A stretch of 64,000 nucleotides of DNA from Tetradesmus obliquus (lineage: Eukaryota; Chlorophyta; Chlorophyceae; Sphaeropleales; Scenedesmaceae). The position numbers and the translations under genes were made by a program. How positions within the stretch are numbered: the first letter of the stretch is position 1; the number at the start of each line of letters is the position of its first letter. Positions 59,209-64,000 of the stretch are shown piece after piece. The notes below the pieces were generated by a model. It ran no database searches. It was not told the DNA's origin and was given only the letters and a program-made list of their open reading frames with translations. The DNA is taken from contig CP126199.1 in NCBI GenBank assembly GCA_030272155.1, forward strand, positions 4,452,501 through 4,516,500, written 5' to 3'.

Positions 59209-60144
59209 ATGGGTGCGTGTCAAGCAAGGCAGCCGCAGCCCGTCTTTGGCTGCTTGCATCGATCCAGGGCATGCAGGCGTCTGCAGGCTCTCTTAAGCAC
59301 AGATAATGACCAGAAACATTGAACGGATTGCGCCCTTGCAGGTATCTCCCGTGATTCACTCCACAAACGCCGGGCAACCGGTGGTCGCAAGAAGCACTGG
59401 CGCAAGAAGAAGAAGTAAGCTGTCTGAGATCGTTTTGAATATAGTTTAGCTTCTCGGGCGCGCTGTAGGGCAGGCACGGCGTCTCCCAGGCTCGAGCAGC
59501 AGCTGATTTTGGGGGATCCTGCTGCAGGTATGAGCTGGGTCGCCAGCCAGCCAACACCAAGCTGTCCTCTCACGTGGCTGTGAGGAAGGTTCGTGTGCGT
59601 GGAGGCAACTCCAAGTTCAGGGCCCTGCGGCTGGACCATGGCAACTACTCCTGGGGCTCTGAGGTGAGCAGCAGCGGCAGCAGCAGCCTGGCTGTAGCAG
59701 CGGCGACATCCTGGGATAGCAGCAGGCAGCAAGGCGTTTGCTACAGCAACAGCGTGTGCAGAGGAGCTTGCAAAGCCTGCTGCAGCAACGACAGACAGGG
59801 CAGAAGCAGCAGGACTAGTCGACCGGCGTACCTGCCGGCAGGCATGCCGGCTGCCGGCGCTGCAGCGCGGCTGCGCTGTCTTTGAAGGGACTGCTTGCCG
59901 TCCTGCGGTCGAATCATCAGATGCACTAGCAACTGCAGCAAAAGCGGCTCAGCAGCAGCGACTGCAGCGCTCGGAAGCACTGAGCGCTGCATGCGGACGG
60001 TGCCTCCCTGCAGCTGCACAGCAGTGAGTTGCAGCGGGAAGCAGCACAAGCACTGCTCACCGCATGCAATGGTAGGCCTCTCCTACATGCTGCCTTCTTG
60101 TCTGTTAGGCTCTGTCTGATGCTGCTGCCGGCTGCGTCATAACC

Positions 60145-60188
<44 letters not shown>

Positions 60189-62289
60189 AGGCCATCACCA
60201 GGAAGACTCGCATCCTGGATGTGAACTACAACGCATCCAACAACGAGCTGGTGAGCAGCAGCAGCAGCAGCAGCAGCCAATGACCAGCTGGAGCACAGCA
60301 GCAGCAGCACACAACAGTGCAGTACACAGCTGAGGGCAACAGCTGGCAGACATGGCCTTTGCACGCTGATGTCAGCTGCAGCATGGGAGGGCTGCAGCAG
60401 CAGTAGCAGCAGCTGCGGAAGTAGCAAAGCCTCAGCAGCATAGCTGGACAAGCGTGCTGGCAGTTGAGCTTGGCAGAGACTGCATGAGAATGGCTGATGC
60501 AGCAGCGCTCATGGGTTGGCGGCAGCAGTTGATTACATTATGCAGCACGTAACTGGTGTTGTGAAGCGCAGCCTTCCTCTGCTTGTGTTTCATAGCCAGT
60601 CACCAACTTCTGTGCGCACGGCAGTGTGCAGCAGGCAGCAACATGCTCGGCTTTTGTTTGGCAGTCAACAAACTTTGCCGGGGATGCAGCACGCACCTGC
60701 AGACGGATGGTGTGCATGCCGCAACATCGCACCTTCACACGTGACAGCCGCGCAGCATCACAGACGAGGACAGCACAAACTAGCGGTGCTGCTGGCTGTT
60801 CTGGACACGTCATGGCAGCCTGCACGTGTCTGCCAGCTACGCTCTCAACTCTCTCACTTAACTGCCTCTTTCCGCGTCTGCCCGTCTTGCATCGCTGCTC
60901 GCTTATGCCCCCAGGTGCGCACGCAGACGCTGGTGAAGAACTGCATCGTGCAGATCGACGCCGCTCCCTTCAGGCAGTGGTACCAGCAGCACTACGGCGT
61001 GGAGCTGGGCCAGAAGAAGGGCGCCGCTGCCGCTGCCCCTGCAGAGGAGAAGGCAGAGGAGAGCAAGGTGGGTGCGAGCATGTAGCCTGACTCTTGGCAC
61101 TGTGTAGTAACAATAAATAGTGCGTCAAAGTGCGGACTACGCCCAGGCTGCAGTGCAGCAGCTGCTGTGCTGATGTTGGAAGCATTCCACGGAGATGCTG
61201 GCGTCTTGTGTGCTGCTGTCTTTGATGAGGTTGTCATGATGCTCGATGGTGTGCAGTTGGTGGCAGCATGTTGAACTGGTTAGTTGGCTGTGCAGCTCAG
61301 TCTTAAACAAAGCATGAACATGTGGCTGAGCAGACATACACCAGCAAAGGTGCAGGCCACCAGTTCAACAGGCAATGTTGGCGGCAGTTTCGCTGCGCGC
61401 TCTTACGGCAGCGGCGGCACAGAATTGCAGTGCTGTACTGTCGACCCTGTGAGCAGCAAACTTGCAGTGCGCTTGTGCAGCTGTGGTGCAGTCTTCGCAA
61501 TGTTGCAGTAGGCAGATGGCATTGTTGCGCTGCTGATGTGCAGTTTGCAGCAGCTGGTGTTGGCAGGCTGGGCAGCAGGTGTTCAGTTGTGGCAGGCATG
61601 TGCTCATATATGTGTTTGGCAGCATGCACAGCAGTTTTGTTGGGGTGCAGCAGCATTTTTAGTGCTTTGCACGTTGGATTAGGTTTTTTCACAGCCATGT
61701 GACGAGCATCAAAACTTCCATGACTCTGAGCTTGGCCTGACAGGGCCTGGGCTTGAGGAAACATAGACCACTTTTCTCTGATGGCTGCTGTTGCTGCATT
61801 TGACACGCGTTTCTCAGCTGCTGGCTGTGTTGTTTGGACGTGCTTGGACGTGTCGGAGATTTTTGGCTTCCTTTGAGCTATCTTGCAATTAGTTGCAGTT
61901 TTCTGCTGCCACCACCAGCATGTCCGTCATTCTATTCACATAACAGCACACAGCGGACCCTTTCAACTTCCAGCAGCAGCTGCCAGCGTGCACGTAGTGT
62001 GTGCAGCTTACTTGCAAACTGCTATCGCACTGCCAACGCCACCACCTATCATCCTGATGTCCCATTGCAGGGCTCCAACCACGTGCAGCGCAAGATGAAG
62101 GAGCGCGCGCGCGGCCACAAGAAGGTCGACCAGGCGCTGGCCGACCAGTTCAGCGTGGGCCGCCTGTTTGCGTGCGTGTCCAGCCGCCCCGGGCAGTGCG
62201 GGCGCTGCGACGGCTACATCCTGGAGGGCCGCGAGCTGGAGTTCTACCTGCGCAAGATGCAGAAGAAGAAGTCCAAGGCCGCAGCCTAA
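59209..62289 (+). CDS. RPS8: 40S ribosomal protein eS8
   Basis: Six coding exons: 59209-59212, 59342-59414, 59528-59663, 60191-60250, 60915-61067 and 62071-62289, 214 aa, all in phase. The first coding exon is only ATGG. The protein is eS8 of the small ribosomal subunit. It matches along its whole length: [89 protein letters not shown], and the C-terminal [20 protein letters not shown] then [15 protein letters not shown]. It has no homopolymer insertions apart from a short Ala stretch near the variable [14 protein letters not shown] loop. The introns, in contrast, carry long CTG tracts. TGTAA lies 160 bases after the stop. Confidence 0.98.
60146..60190 (+). repeat. (CTG)14 tract forming an eS8 3' splice site
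   Basis: Fourteen CTG triplets followed directly by CAG, the acceptor of eS8 exon 4. Confidence 0.95.
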
Positions 62290-62447
62290 GCAGCACAGCT
62301 GGTTTCCTGCAAGCTGCTGACGCAGCGTTGTGGTGTGCAGCAGTGCGGCAGGGCAGCTGGTTGCGCGTGCTGCGGGCACGAGCAGAGCTGTGCTGCCGGC
62401 CGTTGGTTGCCGCGTCCACTTTAGGCCATCGTTTAGAGCTTTCCACG

Positions 62448-62452
62448 TGTAA
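62448..62452 (+). terminator. RPS8: Polyadenylation signal TGTAA of eS8
   Basis: TGTAA in TCCACGTGTAAGCGAGCGG, about 160 bases after the stop codon. The same block recurs with its TGTAA at 63009-63013 downstream of the partial eS8 copy. Confidence 0.65.
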
Positions 62453-62738
62453 GCGAGCGGCTTCCTGAGATTGCCTGTTGCACCGAGTCCCGACGATCAG
62501 CAAAGCGTAAAACTGATCTGCGATCTGAGGTTTTAAGCAGCCATGGTAGCGGGGGCAAAATTGCTAGAAATTCTAGCAAATGTGAGTGCGCAATATGTTG
62601 CATGTCTTTTTGCAAAGTGTATTACCTGCAACTCTAATGCAGCAAGCGTTCTAAACTGATCTGAAACCGATGGCTTGAGAACCTGCGGTCTCTTTAGAAC
62701 CGACCGTCTGAGCGCAGCGTTGCGCTGGTGCACAAGTG

Positions 62739-62852
62739 GTGTCCAGCCGCCCCGGGCAGTGCGGGCGCTGCGACGGCTACATCCTGGAGGGCCGCGAGCT
62801 GGAGTTCTACCTGCGCAAGATGCAGAAGACGAAGTCCAAGGCAGCAGCCTAA
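62739..62852 (+). pseudogene. RPS8: Partial duplicate of the eS8 last exon
   Basis: About 114 bases repeat the 3' half of the last eS8 exon (62176-62289), from the codons for [11 protein letters not shown] to the stop, with few changes (one Lys codon is now Thr). The upstream half of the exon, its acceptor and a start codon are missing, so it is a coding fragment. The eS8 3' UTR block at about 62400-62470 also recurs at about 62960-63030, so the duplicated unit includes the 3' end with its TGTAA, spaced about 560 bases. Confidence 0.9.
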
Positions 62853-63030
62853 ACCCCTGGGTTGCAGCTGAGCAGGGCAGTTGCGGCACGGGCGTTTTCC
62901 TGCAGCAGCGGGGTGTGCAGCAGCTGCGTGTTGCTGGCATGAGCAGTGCTGTGCTGCCGGCCGTTGGTTGCCGCGTCCACTTTAGGCCATCATTTAGAGC
63001 TTTCCACGTGTAAGCGAGCGGCTTCCTGAT

Positions 63031-64000
63031 ATCCTGATTGCGCAAGCTTGTCAATACGTATGTTAAATGGACACAGCTGCGGGTGCACACATGCCAGGAG
63101 ACTTGGCTCTCAGAGAGAGTGTTATGTTGCATTGTGCTTTGGCAAAGTGTGCAAAGTGTGCAACGTCCTACACTTGCAATTGGCAGTACAACACGAGGCT
63201 GGTGCCACGAGGCAGAGCCTGATGCAACAGCAGCTGTCAGGTGCCAGCCGCCAGTTACTGCCTTCAAACGCAGAGGTCTGTCGGACTTCAACTACGTAAA
63301 CGACGTTGATGCCCGAGTCGTCAGCAGCATCGTGTATCACCGGTGGTTTCAAATCACCCGCCTTCTGGTCATGATCGCGTTCCGCCGATTCGCAATGCGC
63401 TTGCGTTCTTGGCGAGGTACAACTGAAAGCAAAGCACACACCGTGTACAAACAGTTTGCTCATTAGTACTTACTACAGACGACCGTATGACGGCTTTTCC
63501 GGATGCCGATGCTGGGCAACTGTGGCTAGATCTCCCTGAGATCACAGCATCGCATGAGGCATACGGGCAGCCGCGTGCCTGTTCAGAAGCGCAAGACACG
63601 CCTGTTCACAGAGAGTTTGCATATAGCATGAAAGCATGGAAGTATCCTCAGCACGTTTCAGTCGAGAAGCGCGTCGAAAGCATTCATAATATCGCGACGT
63701 GAACTGGTAAAAGGTTTACGGGCCGCTGGGGTTGGATACCCTGTATCAGCCACCTTTAGCACATATTGCTGACTTCTCTCAGGCTGATGAATCAGCAGCC
63801 CCAACAGAGTGATAGCTGCAGTCTACCTACAGTCAGTGCAACCCTTGAAAGGTGCCCCCGGGGCACACACCCCGCACAGCTGACTCTGCAAGATAAGCAC
63901 CACTGCATGCACTGCACGATACCTGAATACCCTGACTGCTCAGTGAATCGCCAAGGTGTAGATGCTCCGAGTTACACAGCAGATCAAGGGCCAGCATGCC
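63031..64000. other. Window end, no supported gene
   Basis: About 1 kb with lower triplet-repeat density. A 71-codon plus-strand frame at 63487-63702 has no recognisable domain; it might be an exon of a gene continuing outside the window. Confidence 0.4.

Noticed and set aside
61068-62070. Possible box C/D snoRNA in the last eS8 intron (TGATGA at 61223)
   Set aside because: Ribosomal-protein introns often host snoRNAs, but no properly spaced CTGA box with terminal stem could be seen, so the single C-box word is not enough.
63487-63702. 71-codon plus-strand frame near the window end
   Set aside because: No family resemblance and no evidence of splicing. It could belong to a gene outside the window but cannot be supported.
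1-64000. tRNA genes
   Set aside because: A scan by eye for the T-loop consensus (GGTTCGA/GGTTCAA with matching stem) gave no candidate with a paired acceptor stem. A covariance-model search would be needed to be certain.

Overview
This is a nuclear genome window from a green alga. The support is: spliceosomal GT-AG introns of about 70 to 1350 nt, including the exon-1 'ATGG' junction in ribosomal protein eS8; the chlorophyte-type polyadenylation word TGTAA after several stops; proteins swollen by Gln, Ala and Ser runs from CAG/GCA/AGC triplets; and a basal-body gene (STIL-like) beside organellar helical-repeat and carrier genes. A core chlorophyte, possibly Sphaeropleales-like, is an inference. 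No operon, phage, CRISPR array, IS element or tRNA gene was seen.

Layout. 1-3.8 kb, minus: CDK5RAP3/C53. 4.2-8.8 kb, plus: organellar-type poly(A) polymerase family. 9.1-10.2 kb, plus: small profilin-like protein. 11.0-17.7 kb, plus: large STIL/Ana2-like centriole-duplication protein. 17.7-21.4 kb: no supported gene, one near-perfect hairpin. 21.4-24.9 kb, minus: Cys-rich extracellular-type protein (5' end unresolved). 25-27 kb: no supported gene. 27.0-31.3 kb, minus: IQ-motif protein. 31.9-34.2 kb, plus: NOSIP. 35.2-37.4 kb, plus: EF-hand-like protein. 38.6-40.6 kb, plus: helical-repeat (OPR/HPR-like) protein. 41.5-45.6 kb, minus: mitochondrial CoA-carrier-like protein. 46.3-49.1 kb, minus: VMP1. 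49.8-57.2 kb, plus: GTPBP1/2-type GTPase. 57.2-59.2 kb: no supported gene. 59.2-62.3 kb, plus: ribosomal protein eS8, followed by a partial duplicate of its last exon and 3' UTR.

Exon models were built by hand. A junction was accepted when splice dinucleotides, reading phase and family alignment agreed. For nine genes all internal junctions close in phase; the STIL exon 1-3 region and the 5' end of the Cys-rich gene stay uncertain. Three head-to-head gene pairs (C53/poly(A) polymerase, IQ protein/NOSIP, VMP1/GTPBP1) have intervals of 0.4 to 0.8 kb that may be divergent promoters.

The most unusual signal is structural. In six genes a short piece of an exon edge has been copied one to four times, usually into the adjacent intron with its own splice site and twice beyond the stop codon. 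In GTPBP1 both edges of one exon are copied outward. In the carrier the copies form phase-compatible cassettes next to long CTG/CAG tracts. Together with the strand-dependent use of CAG (exon sense) versus CTG (intron sense, feeding straight into the 3' splice site), this suggests a continuing, repeat-linked process that generates pseudo-exons.
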